From Anisodus tanguticus (lineage: Eukaryota > Streptophyta > Magnoliopsida > Solanales > Solanaceae): a stretch of DNA of 64,000 nucleotides. Location: NCBI GenBank assembly GCA_034509755.1, contig CM067555.1:23448142-23512141 (forward strand). The letters are read 5' to 3'. The notes below the pieces were generated by a model. That model was not told the DNA's origin. It did no database searches and saw only the letters and a program-made list of their open reading frames with translations. This document shows positions 20,383 to 33,306 of this stretch, one piece after another. Both the position numbers and the translations under genes were made by a program. Position 1 is the stretch's first letter. Each line of letters begins with the position of its first letter.

Positions 20383-23310
20383 ATGTTTGCTGCTGAAAAT
20401 GGACTCAAGGGAGACCCAAGGCTTCAGGGAATTTCTCAAGCCATTAGAGTAGTTCCTGATTTCCCAAAACCAGGTTCTTTTTACAAAAAAATTGTCCATT
20501 TCTCTACTTGCATTTTGCTTATTTTTCCCCCATTTCTTCTTGTTACTTGTTTATGTTTGTGCAGACAAAGAAGTTAGCTGATATGAAATGAATGTTTTCA
20601 CTTTTGTGCAGGAATAATGTTTCAGGATATTACCACTCTGTTGTTGAATCATAAGGTCTTTAAAGACACTGTGGACATATTTGTTGATAGGTACAAAGAC
20701 ATGGACATCTCTGTTGTTGCTGGTAAAATCCCTTCTCTCAATCTGTTACTATGAGACTCTGTATCTATTTTTCTTGTGTGTAAAGTGAGATTTCTTTTTT
20801 CAATGTAGCTGTTTGAAAATTTTCAGGTCATTTCTCTCGTTTTTTTTGGCTCAACATTGAATATAGGTCTTTATTCCGTCTTTATTCCACATTAAAATAC
20901 AAATTTTTTTTTTTTTTTCAATGTACATCCACAATTGATATGTTTGGTGCGCACGACATTTTATATGCATACATTACTTCCGTTGGATTAATTTGGAAGT
21001 CAATAGTTAAGTGTTTTGGATTTTTCCTGAATTCTGAGTGGCATGACCAAGTATTTTTGGATTTTCCTGAATTCTAAATTATTTTATTCCACGGAGACGG
21101 TTCTTCCGATTAGGTTTACGTTTTCTTGATGATACAGTGCATTTGAACAGAATTCTTTAATTGTAGTATGATAATGTGTTCCATCATATTAGGAAAAATA
21201 ATTCTATAATTTTTTCTGTATGTCCAAATCACTTGATAGGAATTGAAGCTAGAGGGTTCATGTTTGGTCCATCTGTAGCTCTAGCCATTGGTGCAAAGTT
21301 TGTTCCATTACGCAAGCCAGGAAAATTGCCAGGTATTCTAAGATCGAGTTTCTTGACTTCTTCCCTTTCAAGAACTCATTGTGTTGATTTCTTCAGAACT
21401 CGTTTTCATTATGGGACACTCAATTTTCAGTATTATCTCGTTGTTTTGGTTGAGAAGTAGTGATAATTTCATTGTAGATGCTAGGATTTCTCTTTCTGAT
21501 CCATCTTTAACAATCAAAGTCAATGTTCATATCTTGTGACACATTTTTTCTTCATTGGATGAAATGAAAGTGAATTCAATGGATTAAAGTCTCTAAGATG
21601 CAATAATATTTAGTTGAGGAAACAAACCAATTACACGTAGGATAGGATGTTTAAATTTCTTTTACTTTGTCGCTTACCAAATATTTAATTCTCAGACATA
21701 ATATCTTCAAAATACTAATCAAAATTGGGCTCTGCTCCCATGCTTCCTACCCATCTTGGGGTAGGGTCCTGATTGAGGACTGCTTTAAAGGATGGTCTTG
21801 AAAAGGAAACCTTTTAAATGCTTGACTACTATTTTTGGAAAGTCTTATCTCAGCATTGACAACACTGGACAGGTAAGATAATTTCAGAATCATATGAACT
21901 GGAGTATGGGAAAGATTGTTTGGAGATTCATGTTGGAGCTGTACAACAAGGGGATAAAGCAGTTGTAATTGATGATTTGGTAGCTACCGGTGGAACACTC
22001 TCTGCAGCAATTAAACTTCTAGGTAACTTTTCAGTGGATCTCATGGTTCCTGGTCATAACATTGCATCCTACTGGCTCTGGCTCAGCTAATGAATGTTTT
22101 CTGTGCTACAATCTAGAACGGATGGGGGCCGAAGTGATTGAATGTGGTTGTGTTATCGGAGTGCCAGAGGTCAAGGTAGTGGTTACTTAACATTCTCTTT
22201 TGTGACTTTGGTTTGTTACATTAGTTCTCATATTTTTGAGAGTTGAAACAAGTTGTTAATCAAAGATGATAACAAAAAGCAAAAAAATATTAGTGCCAAA
22301 AAAGGGCAGCCCGGTGCACGAAACATCCCGTATTCAAGTAGGGTCTACGGAAGGGCCCACCCCTAGGGGATGTGATGTAGATAGCCTATCCTATTGCAAG
22401 AATTAGAGATTGATTTCACGGCTCGAACCTGTACCATAGCTCTATAGGCTCCCCTTTAGATCTTTGGTTAAGGATGGAGGGGTACTTACCACTCCACCAC
22501 AACCTTTGATGGTATAAGTGCAAATAAGTCATATTATTGTTTTAAGTTCTTATCAGTAGCCCATATGTGACAAGAAAGTTGTAATTACCATGGAGGAGAT
22601 AACTATCATTTTAAACTCAGTGGAATAGGTTGATTTTTCTTTTAACATCAGAACCTCAAAAGCTCATGAAAAGATTGAGCCAAAGCGAAGTTCAATGAAA
22701 AAGATTGAGAAATTGTATCTGTTATTCGAAATCGTATATTTCTCAATAGACTTGGCTGAGGTTCCTATATTGTTTTTTAAGGCGTGTGCTAGTTAGTTAA
22801 AACATAATGTGAGACTAAATAGAATACACGCGCACGAGTTTTGTCTTTTCTTTTTCTCTGATCGAAAAGAAAATAACGATCGTTCCTGTTTCCTGGGCAT
22901 GCGATAGCCTGTCTTCACAAATTAGATTACATCTGCAAATCTCATAAATACTATATCTGTCCTACTGCTGTTCAAATTTAATTTTCTTGAGATGCTAACT
23001 AGACAAATTCACTTTACTTTTTTCCTTTCGTGGTAATGGGATTTAGGATACTTAGGACAATGGAGGTATTTATTCAGTGGAAAATATAAACTCATGTTGC
23101 TATTGTGTATCACTTCATTTTAGTTGGAACAAATATGTGGCTCCTAATTAATTTTATACCGTCTAAACTTTGAACCGTCTTTTTTCTGTGCAACATAACT
23201 TCTAAGTATTTTTCTCCTTCCTCTTTTCCTCTGCTTTTCAGGGGCAAATCAGGCTAAAGGGAAAGCCTCTCTATATTCTTGTTGAACCTCGGGAACTAGA
23301 AGACTGTTGA
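20383..23310 (+). CDS. APT: Adenine phosphoribosyltransferase (six coding exons)
   Basis: It salvages adenine: adenine + PRPP gives AMP + pyrophosphate. Plant APTs also take cytokinin bases. Exons by GT/AG and frame: 20383-20473, 20612-20722, 21240-21332, 21873-22022, 22117-22175, 23242-23310. Together they make 573 nt, 190 residues with no internal stop. Visible motifs are DPRLQGI near the N-terminus, VVPDFPKPGIMFQDITTLL, ARGFMFG (about 71-77), YELEYG (106-111) and the PRPP loop VVIDDLVATGGT (129-140), ending PLYILVEP. All key residues are present. The start follows AAGAAG and leaves no room for a transit peptide, so a cytosolic form is likely. It is the only intact host gene here. Confidence 0.95.
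22301..22505 (+). mobile_element. Au-like SINE in APT intron 5
   Basis: It starts GGGCAGCCCGGTGCACGAAACATCCCG and contains GGGTCTACGGAAGGG and CACGGCTCGAACCTG, matching the tRNA-derived Au SINE pattern as I know it (GGGCAGCCCGGTGCAC...GGCTCGAACC). The sense orientation matches the gene. It lies well away from both splice sites of the 1.07-kb intron, so splicing need not be affected. Confidence 0.8.
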
Positions 23311-24140
23311 TGAGGTACACCTTGTCATTTTCTTCCTAGATTCAGTTTCAGATTCTGAGATTATAGTACCTATCTTTCTTGTAATTTGCATAGAGGTATA
23401 TATATGTGTTAACACTTATATTTTGTTTTCTTGCTCTCCTTATTCTTCTAGCCTTATTGTTCTTTAAAGAATCTGTCTATTATTCTGGTCACTAATATCA
23501 CCCCCATTTTGTTTCGTACTTGATCTTGAGCTGTTGGGATGAAAAAGAGGATAATGGATAGTAGTTGTTCGAGTTCAACATTTTCTTTTCTCTTTGACAC
23601 GCTAGTTAATGATCAAGTTTCATTTTCATTGACCGATCTATTGCAGCTCACTATGAAAAAAATTACTCACACCGGAGTTAAGTGAAGAATTGATGTGAGA
23701 ATGTGTATTACCGTTAACCATATATGTAATACACATGTCATGTATAATTGAATTGTTGTAACACGGGGTTGTAGATAATTTTTTTCTGCTAAACTATTAC
23801 CATTGGTGATTCAAATTGCTTGTTATCTCGTGGTTTCCATCAAAATTTGTAATTCATGATCGTATTGTTTTTTTTTCTTCTATTTGCAGATATGTGAATC
23901 CTTAGGTTGATTTCTGTCAAAGAAGAGATGATGCCTATGCGAAAATTACAAATGTTTGTTGGCCAAATCTCAAATTTTGGTTGCCATTTACCCTATATTG
24001 GCTTTTCTTCTTCTTATGTCTTTCTTCCAGTTTCATGATTAGTTGTTTCATTGTTTGAGATTTCTTGTAAAATGCATGACTGAAAATGTGCCATGACAGA
24101 AGCTGGGTTTGACCATACGACCGTCGTTCCACCTAATTTT
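23311..24140 (+). other. APT 3' UTR, probably with an intron
   Basis: Five bases after the stop is GAG/GTACAC, a fair splice donor (GT at 23315). A T-rich tract ending TTTGCAG/AT at 23889 is a good acceptor. Splicing would remove 575 bp and give a second 3' UTR exon from 23890. The transcript end is not evident. The minus-strand frame at 23935-24132 has no family resemblance. Confidence 0.5.
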
Positions 24141-24601
24141 AATTTAATGCAATTCATTTTTTTTTTTTGCAATTTCTTTTAAAAATATCCTATCTTAATT
24201 TTATTATATGTGTGACTGTTTGGATTTTTTTCCTACATGGTGATTCTGAAATGTAATGGTAACTAGAAATTAGGGGACAACTATTATAATCTCTTGCAAA
24301 ACAATTAGATAAGGGTAAAAAATTATGTGCATCCTGTGTTCATAATGCAAGATTGCCTTTTGAGAAATTTATTTTGAAATTTTAATTGCAATTATTAGGG
24401 AAATGCATTTAATTATGTAATATAGCAATATATTACCAATTATGACATATTAATAGAAAAAGTGGGTCCTTAATTTAGCCATTTAATTAATAGAGAGCCA
24501 TTTAAATGGGTATAACTGATTCTCTAAAATTAGGATAGGTACCTCCTCTCCCGACGTCTATCAACACTTTCATCTTCATTTTCAAAAAAATAATTTCTCT
24601 C
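24141..24601. other. AT-rich intergenic sequence
   Basis: No gene, repeat or RNA feature was recognised. Confidence 0.5.
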
Positions 24602-24993
24602 TAGGGTGTGTTTGGTATGAAGGAAAATATTTTTCTCATGTTTGGTTTGTCAAAATGTCTTGGAAAAACAAGTTCTTTAAAAATGAAAAAAATGACTTCC
24701 CTAATGGAAGTGGGGAAAACAAACATTTCAAGTTTATTGTCTTCTCTCCATCCACCCAAAGCCCCCTAACCCCTTCACCATCTCACCCCCACTCCCCCTA
24801 ACACCCACTCCCACTCATCCCACCACATAGTATTTTGGTACATTACATATAAATGCTTCTTAGGATAATATTTTTTTGCTTACATACCAAACACTAGAAA
24901 ATAAATATGAAATCAACTTTTTTCCCAAAAAAATATTTTCTAGAAAAACATTTTTCATGAAAAACATTTTCCTTCGTACCAAGCACAGCCCTA
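24602..24993. mobile_element. MITE with TAGGGTGTGTTTGG termini
   Basis: The left end TAGGGTGTGTTTGGTATGAAG and right end CTTCGTACCAAGCACAGCCCTA are inverted repeats of about 22 bp with three or four mismatches. The 392-bp length and lack of coding capacity fit a MITE. GTGTTTGG termini are frequent in plant hAT- and PIF-type MITEs, but I could not settle the superfamily because no clean target duplication was found. Confidence 0.78.
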
Positions 24994-26105
24994 ATGGTTC
25001 TACTTTTCCCCCTTCTAATTCATCCCAATCTTCATTATTGTATGTCGATATTTCAGCTTCTTCTCAATAAACTTAGTATGGATGGACTTTCTTTCTCCCA
25101 GAAACTTCATCCCAAACACAATCCGATTCATTGCTGGACGAAATATTTCAATGGAATTATTATTCATTTTTTTAGAGATTTGTTTTTCATTATTATGGTG
25201 AAAAGAATGATGGTTATGATGATTTTTGGTGATGTATATGGTGGAATTTCTGGTGGCGGTCCTATGGTTGAATAATTATACGTCAGATGCATGTCGAGTG
25301 CATATTATTTGCATGTCATGTGTGTATGTACTGGGTGTGGAATGAGTGTATGGCCGGTGTATGTGGAATGTCAGTATGTCGTATGTTTATTGTATTAGGT
25401 GTATGTGATTGTACATCTTATGTATCATTGGACATATAGTGACATACGCACAACATACGAAATATATTAAACGACAAATAAAATACATATAACATCGCTG
25501 CATCATATTATTGAAAGTTAGTATTTTATTTCATTTACCAATTTGTATGGAGTGAAATAAATTAATTGCTGGAGTGCAAGTTCATTGTTGGTGGTTCTGA
25601 AACAATCTTCTTTCTTTCACACTTTTTTGTATGAGAATGATTCTTGCATCATTATGGTGAATCAGTGGTGGTTTCTGATAGTCGTCTGATGGTGAAACAA
25701 TGACAACTAGAGTTTGTGGAAAGAGAAGATAAAAAGAAAGAGAAGATCGATAGGACGAAAGATTAGGAGGAGGAATTCAAAATCTCTAATTTTGTGAGAT
25801 TTGTTGGAAGTTGTGTATGATTTATTATAACATTATTGCTAGTTTTTGAAAGTGTGGTTCTTCCATTAAAATGATAAATTAGGGCCCTAATTTTGTATCT
25901 CTACAAAAACGTTTCAGTTATATTGGTCAGGTACACCACTCATACTAATGTACGTGGTCAACAAGTAATAAAGTGATAAGTAGAGTAACTCTCAATTATG
26001 AGGACTTGTGATTAACTATTTACTAAATTAAGCTAATATAAATTATATATTCAAGCGACTCTAAGAGGTTAATATATTTAACTGAACTACTACAACACTA
26101 CAAAT
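24994..26105. other. Intergenic sequence, no gene
   Basis: 25265-25450 is rich in TGTATGT and GCATGTC words, a low-complexity GT/AT zone. The open frame at 24994-25275 starts inside the MITE end and has no family resemblance. Confidence 0.45.
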
Positions 26106-26269
26106 GTAACACCCCGTAGCTTCGGTGGGAATTTGAATTGTCAAGTTAGCGTGGTTGTAACTTGAGTACGATGAAAATAGGTATGAATACATGTTGAAGT
26201 TAATATCTAGGCAAGCTCCAAGTGTGCAGTAAGAGTTGGAATTGAAAAATATTAGAGAATCATGAAGGG
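26106..26269 (+). repeat. Start of an old gypsy-type LTR
   Basis: TGTAACACCCCGTAGCTTCGG is the standard first 20 bases of Solanaceae Ty3/gypsy LTRs (compare 54810, TGTTACGCCCCGTAG). The sequence breaks off where the L1 LINE begins. 33401-34245 may be the continuation. Confidence 0.6.
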
Positions 26270-27042
26270 CCTTTTTTCCTTTTTAGTGAAACCACCAAAA
26301 TGGTGGAAATTTATTTAAAAGCAAAGTATTTACAGAAAAATACAAAGAAAAGAAAGTGCAGAAATGCAGAAAATAAAGTTAATAGCAATCTAAAGTGGAA
26401 GAAAATCTAGCTAGTTACTCAATCCTAACAAGTGAACAAGATCAATTAACTAGAATCCAAGAGCCTTAACTTGTATCCTTTTTTCACACCTTCATGTCTC
26501 ATAGGTGGAATGCATCAAGCTTTCATGAAGATACTCTTCAGGCAGAGATGAATGTAGTTGTATTTCTTGCTGTGGTTGTTAACATATTGTAGTAGCTAGT
26601 AGTGTAGGAAGATCATGCTCCAGTAGTGAATTTTGTTTGCTTGACCTTGATTGAAGCCTTTTGTGTAAAAGCATACTATCTCTATATTCTATGCAGTACC
26701 AAAATGCCATATACAAGTATTAGCTCTATGTCTATTGCAGATTAAAATCGTTGCCTCTGATGGTACTCTAATATCATCATTGTAATCTGTTTGAATTCTC
26801 ATAAATCAGAAGTTTTGGTTAGTTTCCAACAAAAAATAACCGTGTTTTCAGCAGGATGAACCTTAGTTAATACCACATACTGAAAACAAAGCTATTTCCA
26901 GTTTAAACCTTCCTTTCTTACAAGTCGTTGTTGGTTTGACTATTGAAGTTTTGTTGATCTTTCTAGAATTGGATCTAACTCTAAAGTTTGGAGTTAGAAC
27001 CTTTTCCATATTGATCAATATTCTACCAAGAGCTGGGATGTC

Positions 27043-27531
27043 CTAAAAGTGATTGAATTTTATTGTACTTGCAAAATCAAAAACCAAGTAAGCAAAATAA
27101 TCTGTAAGACAGTTCCCTTCTCTCAGCACATGCTCAACCAGTACTTCCTTATCCTTCATGCAGTACTGAATGCTCCTAACCAACATTTCTATACTCCAAC
27201 ATACCTCCCATATGCCATCCAATACCTTCTTCATAGTAAGGGAGTCAATTTCTATGATCACTGATAGTAGTTGATGAGATATGCAGTATTGGATCCCTTA
27301 TTCTATAGCAACTTCTTCAGCCATGATGTTAGTAGTGTTTGGCAATCTCATTGCCTTTGCATATATGATATCTCCTATAGAACTCCTAACACAAAAAGCT
27401 ACTGAATTTGGCCCTGGATTGCTTCTTGAAGCACCATCTATGTTACACTTATGATAACCTATTCCTGGAGGCTTCCACACTACTTGTCTACATGATAAGG
27501 ACACCCTATACCCTTCTAATGCTTGTACCAT
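27043..27531 (-). pseudogene. L1 RNase H domain (RVT_3 type)
   Basis: The piece at 27531-27298 has WKPPGIGYHKCNIDGASRSN, FCVRSSIGDIIYA and a TTNIMAEEVAIE helix. 27261-27043 has IIEIDSLTMKKVL, then HVLREGNCLTDYFA. Catalytic Asp in NIDGA, Glu in AEEVA, Asp in EIDS and Asp in LTDYFA are all still visible, but a frame break at about 27262-27297 splits the domain. It would degrade the RNA strand after target-primed copying. Confidence 0.82.
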
Positions 27532-28370
27532 GAGAGGCTAGTGTTTTGGAAAATTCTACAACCAGGGGTACCTGTTTTGTGCTAACATGAACATATTTCT
27601 GTTGATCTTATTAATCACCTTGTTGTATGAAACTGTTCCCCTCATGTCTCATTGTGTTTCTACTTTTTCAAATTTGCCACATAATTAGAGTTGGAGCTGC
27701 TTAGAACAAAGGCTTCAATCTGCTACACATTGTGCATTCCACCAAGCCAATATTATTTGTTAGATTTGAATGAAAAGTTCAAGTATACCTGCTGCTATTT
27801 AAAAATACCTCCATACTTTGTGTGCAAATGGACATGTGATAAAAAGATGATCCATGGTTTCCTGCTGAACATGACATCACCAACATCTTGATACTATATT
27901 GATCCTCAACCTCATAAAGAATTCATCAATTGGAAATTTAGAGAACCATATCCTCCACAGAAAGAATAACACTTTGTATGGCAACCCTTTTATCCAAAAT
28001 TTGGAGCAGTACTGTGAAGCCTGTGCCTTTTGTATTATGAACTCCCATGCAATTTTAGCTGTAAACTTACCAGTGTTAGTATTTTTCCACCAAGGTTTAT
28101 CTATGTATTATGATCTCACAAAATACCCTAGTTCCGGCCTAATATGATCAATAATATCTCCAAGTAACAGTTCTTGATGTCTTGAGTAGTTTCAGTGTGT
28201 TCCATCCATTAGTTCCTCCACATCTTCTACTGATTCATTGATACGGTAATGTGAATGAAGATAGTCATGTAATGCTCCCAGTTTTGTCCAATTATCATAT
28301 CAGATTGAAGAAGAATCTTTAAGAGGTTCCCACCAAATTTTGTGTTCTACTTCATCCTTTGCCGCTAGCA

Positions 28371-30192
28371 TTACCTTTCAAGTTTGTGATCCACCTTTCC
28401 ACTGCACCTCTGTGGGCTTGAATCTCTTACAATACTTGTTCCACATGAAGTTAGACCACATTGTGTTGCTTGTTCTAAATATCCATCATAACTTGGCAAA
28501 TAGAGCTTTGGATATATCATATAATGATCTGAAACCCAACCCTCATTCTTGCTTTGGATAACACAAATCTTCCCATTAGACCAGTACTTGCTTCTTCCAT
28601 CCTCCTTTGTTTGCCAGAAAAATCTATTGAATAACTTATGCAGATCTTTAATAACACACTTTGGGGGTATCATTGATGATAACAAGTATATTGGGATACT
28701 TTGTAACAAAGAAGATATTAAAAAAACATTCCCACCAAAAGATAACATTTTCCCTTTCCAATCATGTTGCTTATCTATTACTTCCTCCATCATATCATTA
28801 TAGAACAATTTTTGCCTTCTTGCATGAAATATAGGGCATCCCAAATATGTGAATGGAAACTCCCCTCAACTGAAGCCTGTCACTTGTTGAACCTCTAAGA
28901 CCAACTCTGATGTCACCTTTTTATGCGGTAAAATGAACTTTTATCTGCATTGATCTTCTGTCTAGAAACACTTTCTTATTCATGCAACATTTTCATAATC
29001 ATCTGTAAAGACTCTTTCTCAGCAGATACAAAGATTATAGTGTCATTAACATATGCTAGATGATTTACATTTGAACTCCACTTTGGCATCTCATAACCTC
29101 TAAACATACTATTATCAAATAATAAGTTTAAGACAGTAGACAAAACCTCAGGAACCAGAATGAATAGAGCTTGGGATAGTGGATCACCTTGCTTGACCCC
29201 TCTTGTAGAATGAAAAAATCCATAGGATTGCCCATTGATTATAATTTAATACAAGTTGTTAGCTATTATCCTCCAAATCCTGTCCACATACACTTCCGCA
29301 AATCCCATTTTTCTCAACACTTGTACAAGATATCTCTAAGATACTCTATCATATATTTTTTCCATATCAAGTTTTCTAATAACATTAGCAGATTTTCTCC
29401 TCTTTCTTATATCAGTCACCAATTCTTGAGTAAGCAAGACATTCTCAATAATGGTTTTACCTTTCACAAAGCCAGATCGATTGGAAGAAATCAAGGAAGG
29501 AAGAATGACTTCAAGTTTATCATGCAAGATTCTAGAAATCACGTTATTGATGAAATTGCTGAGACTGATTGGCCTCAAGTATGAGAAGGTGTTGATTAGA
29601 CTTCTTTAGTAACAACACTAAATTAGTGTGAGCAACAGACTTTGGGAGTGTCTATCCATCATAGAAGGCCTTTACCACATTATACACATCTGCACCTACT
29701 ATGTTCCAACACTGCTGATAAAAAATACCAGAAAATCCATCAGGACCACATGCACTGTCCCCTAATAATGCAAAAACTGCATCTTCACCTCCTCTAAAGT
29801 TGGCATAACACATAATGTTGTATTGTGCTCATGTGTTATCCTTTCTGGAATATGATCAAGAAGACTAAAATCAGTTGAAGTTTATTCTCGTGTGAACTAG
29901 TTCTGATAGAAGGTAACAACTTCTGTGGCAGTCTAATCAATATTGTCTAACCAATCTCCATTTGTATTGTGAATTCTAGACAACTGAAGTTTCTTCATTC
30001 TCCCTTTCACAAGGCTGTGGAAGTACATTGTATTTCTATATCCTTCTGAATGCCACTGAATTCCAGTTTTTTGTCTCCAAAATTCTTCTTTGAAATAAAG
30101 ATTCTTTTTGAATTCAGCTTGTGCCCTTTGAAGCACCATTTTATATCCTTCAGATGGATGTTCTTCAAATAACTGCTCTTTAATCTTGACAA
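28371..30192 (-). pseudogene. L1 reverse transcriptase
   Basis: N-terminal linker pieces at 30192-29933 (KKNLYFKEEFWRQKTGIQWH, RNTMYFHSLVKGRMKK) precede the RT proper. 29578-29336 has MRPISLSNFINNVISRIL, SSNRSGFVKGKTIIENVLL and KLDMEKIYDRVS, where the first catalytic Asp is kept. The second box (usually YADD) falls near 29045, where the minus strand reads LAYVNDTIIFVSA, V-N-D in place of A-D-D. The thumb and downstream region at 28844-28371 has GKMLSFGGNVFLISSLLQSI and FFWQTKEDGRSKYWSNGK, the normal L1 tail. Several stops interrupt it. Confidence 0.85.
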
Positions 30193-30327
30193 TATCCTCT
30201 CTGATGGTTAATTCCTGATGAGTTCCTCTAAACTCTACCTAATTTAGATTACATGAGTTCATACGAAATGCTAAGTATTCATATTCTGTAAGATAAACAT
30301 GCAATCCTCCAAACTTCTCTTCTTCAT

Positions 30328-30678
30328 TCATGATGACATTAAAGTCACCCCAACCATCCATGAAAGATTCATAGCAATGGCTATAGAATAGATACTGTCC
30401 CACAACATCAATATTTCTTGAGCATCACATTTGGCATAGACAAGTGTTGTGACAAGAATTTTGCCACAATCTTGTAGCAGTAGTTTTATGGTCACTTGTT
30501 GATCAGTATCTGATAAAACTTCCACTTCTACTCCTTCTGCAACAAAAAACCATATCTTACTATTACATTTGTGACTATCCATATTCATACCCAACCTCCT
30601 TCTATATCTTTGTGTATGTCTTGAATTTTGAAAAGGCTCCATCAAAGCTATAAGAACAAACTTGTGATGTTTATTCAA
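30328..30678 (-). pseudogene. L1 endonuclease fragment
   Basis: This 116-codon frame has LIALMEPFQNSRHTQRYRRR, NSKIWFFVAEGVEVEVLSD and VTIKLLLQDCGKILVTTLVY, the first half of the L1 apurinic endonuclease, whose family pattern is ...LLEP...GKIWVFW...VEV...Q.I...L. The E in MEP corresponds to the catalytic metal-binding Glu. The second half, with the SDH motif, was not found in an open frame between 30327 and 30193. Confidence 0.75.
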
Positions 30679-30851
30679 TATCTACACTCTATGAAAAGTC
30701 TTATGTGTATTTACCGATCTGATGTTCCACAATAATGTTGGCTTCGTAGACATAGCTCTAGTATGTTGAACTTCTCCCCCATTCTTGTTGTTTTTCTTCT
30801 CATTTTTAGTACTCTTAGCATTCCCTTTTGGAGTAATATCTGCTTGTCTTG

Positions 30852-33306
30852 CTATATCTGCATAATGTCCTCCTTTTCCACTTTGTCCAGTTCTGGACCC
30901 TGAATGTTTTCCTTTGTTTGTATAGATTCAGAGTTGCTGTCCATACTGTTTAGATCATGAGAGATCAAGGAATGAAGATCCTTAATAGGAGATGGTTTTC
31001 TCTGCACTGCTACAACATTCACATTTTCCTTCATTAATATCAAAGTAACTTCTAATGCTTCTACGATACTAGATACAACAGTAGTTCCTTTGCATGGAGG
31101 ATATGACCCTACTGCTAGATATTTATCTCTGAGGCACTCAACTGTATGACCATTGATATTCTCCATATCAGGAGCCTTCAATTGTGTATTCTCTTCATAA
31201 TCTGCCACATTATGCTCTAGCATGGTAACACTTTCATCTCCTTTGGCCTCTTCCTCCTCTACATTGGAGAGTAACTATGGATTGAGGGAGATAGAAATAG
31301 CATCAATTTTCAATTCCTCTGCTAACACCCCTTCACTAGGAGACATAGCATGAAAACTTTCTTCAATATTCTCATTCGAAGGTGTATAAATAGTGACAAT
31401 CTCAATGCTTTCCTCTACTAACTGAAGATTCATTTCTACACTTTCTCATGGTGGGAGTTCAAGTTCATCCCTCTCTACATTTATCCATTTGCTGGTTATG
31501 ACATTCTTATAATTTCTTTCCTTGGTAGCACAAGAAACTATAGGTGCAACTATTTTCTCTCTCACTTCACAAGCATTTTCTATGATATCACCAGCTGGAA
31601 TCTCTACATCCACCTTGCCTTCTTCTAGTACTCTGTGATCCTTAGTTGATAATGAATGATTCAACATATCTTTGTTCATTCTGATTGATAAGAGAGTAGT
31701 TTCACCTTGCTTTAAAATACTAGCAGCTGACCCCTCAATCTTATTAATTGGAATTGCTGAAGTTCCATCCATTTCTACACTGGTCAATGATACTTCATAT
31801 TCAAACTGTTTAGTCACCTCATCAGAAACATCTCATTCCCATGATTTGGAGAATCAACCTTATCCATGTTAGATAATATTGATCCTTCCAAATTCTTCAC
31901 ATGTTCTTCTGCCACAAATATCTCATTCACCCAATCCTTAGTTAATAAAACTCATCCTCCCTTGTCATGATTACCAGAATTAGCAACTTCTACTGGAATA
32001 CTTACACTTGAAGTTTGAGAATCACTCTGATGATCACTTAAGTAATCCTTAATGCTTTCTTCATTATTGGTCATCTCATCTTCCAACTTGTTGTTCACAT
32101 TGCAGGTCCCCTCATCTTCATAGATGCTAGAAAACACATTAAACTTGTTGTTACTGGATAGTTTATCTTCCTTTGTTCTATTCTCATTATGATTCCTGAC
32201 CTCCTTATTTACCATTGTCACATGGTAAGTCACAACCTTCCCACTAGATAACACTTTAGGGAGATATTTCTGTGCAGTAGGTTGTCGACCCTTATATCTC
32301 CTTTGCCTTTCTTGCACATATTTATGAGTTTTCTCTTGATGTTTCTCCTCATTCTTCTCTCCACTATTATGTTCTTCAGTTTCATGATCCGTAATTATTG
32401 GAGCCTTATCCAAGTCTGGGTGTAACCCCCGATATTCCTCATTAGAATGCCCTTGTAACATACATTCAGTACAATATTTTTGTATGAAATCATACTGAAT
32501 CTTCACTTTAATAACTCTAACTTTCATTTTTATTTCATCCTCTATCTCTATCATCACAAACTTTGGAAGATCTGATAATAAATCCACTTGAACTTTAACC
32601 CTTGCACAATTTGGCCTTACCTTATTAACAGTAGCCAAATCAAGTTGCAATGGTTTTTCAATAGCAGAATCCAGAGTAAATAACGATTCCTTCACAAAGA
32701 ATGTTGGTAATAGGTTTGGAAAGGATATCCAAGCCATTGCGATGAATGTTTCTTCATAAATTTTAAAATTGGAATTATAAATAAGAGGCCTCATTTGATA
32801 AGAATAACCATCCCCCGACTTCAACCAAAATTTACTTTTAGAAGATAAATTAATGAAATCCTCTATTAATGTGCATTTAATTAATACATGTATGTTTCTG
32901 AAAAACCCTACTTGACATCTACTCTTCGCACCACATTGTTGAGGTATAATTGTTCTCAGTTCTTCAAGATTAGACCAACCATATGAAAACTTACCTATAA
33001 TGGCGTATTGTAGGTTTTCAATCACCTCCATCCTTGACACTTCTGTCGACGTCCACTTCACGTAAGGAATACCTTCAATGTATGTAACATTCTTCATAGG
33101 GATTTGATCACATGCAATCGTGGAATCGACTCTGTCATGTTTAAAATAGTTTTCACATAGTTTGAGGTAGGGTTAACGGGACCAAACGGTAGAGAAGAAG
33201 AAGATACAGGAGTTTTTGTGGTAGGTAATGGTGGGAAATGATCTTGAAGGGTGAGATCCAAAGGTGGCCAACCCCGTCGACGGTGACCGGGGATCGGAGC
33301 GACCAT
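30852..33306 (-). pseudogene. L1 ORF1 (DUF4283 and zinc-knuckle RNA-binding protein)
   Basis: It starts at 33306 with MVAPIPGHRRRGWPPLDLTL. A frameshift near 33110 leads into the 381-codon frame 33097-31952. That frame carries a DUF4283-type domain (MEVIENLQYAIIGKFSYGW, FWLKSGDGYSYQMRPLIYN, MAWISFPNLLPTFFVKESLF), then a CCHC-like knuckle reading YCTECMLQGHSNEEYRG, where the last Cys is Tyr. The remainder (31817-31446, 31223-30852) is a charged low-conservation linker. The family binds LINE RNA as a particle component. This is the longest open stretch in the element. Confidence 0.82.

Noticed and set aside
21176..21460. Open frame of 94 codons overlapping APT exon 3
   Set aside because: Only 21240-21332 is coding, joined to the neighbouring exons by good splice sites. 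The rest is intron read-through.
24994..25275. 93-codon frame ending MVKRMMVMMIFGDVYGG
   Set aside because: It starts inside a MITE end, its composition is low-complexity, and no splice or promoter context supports a gene.
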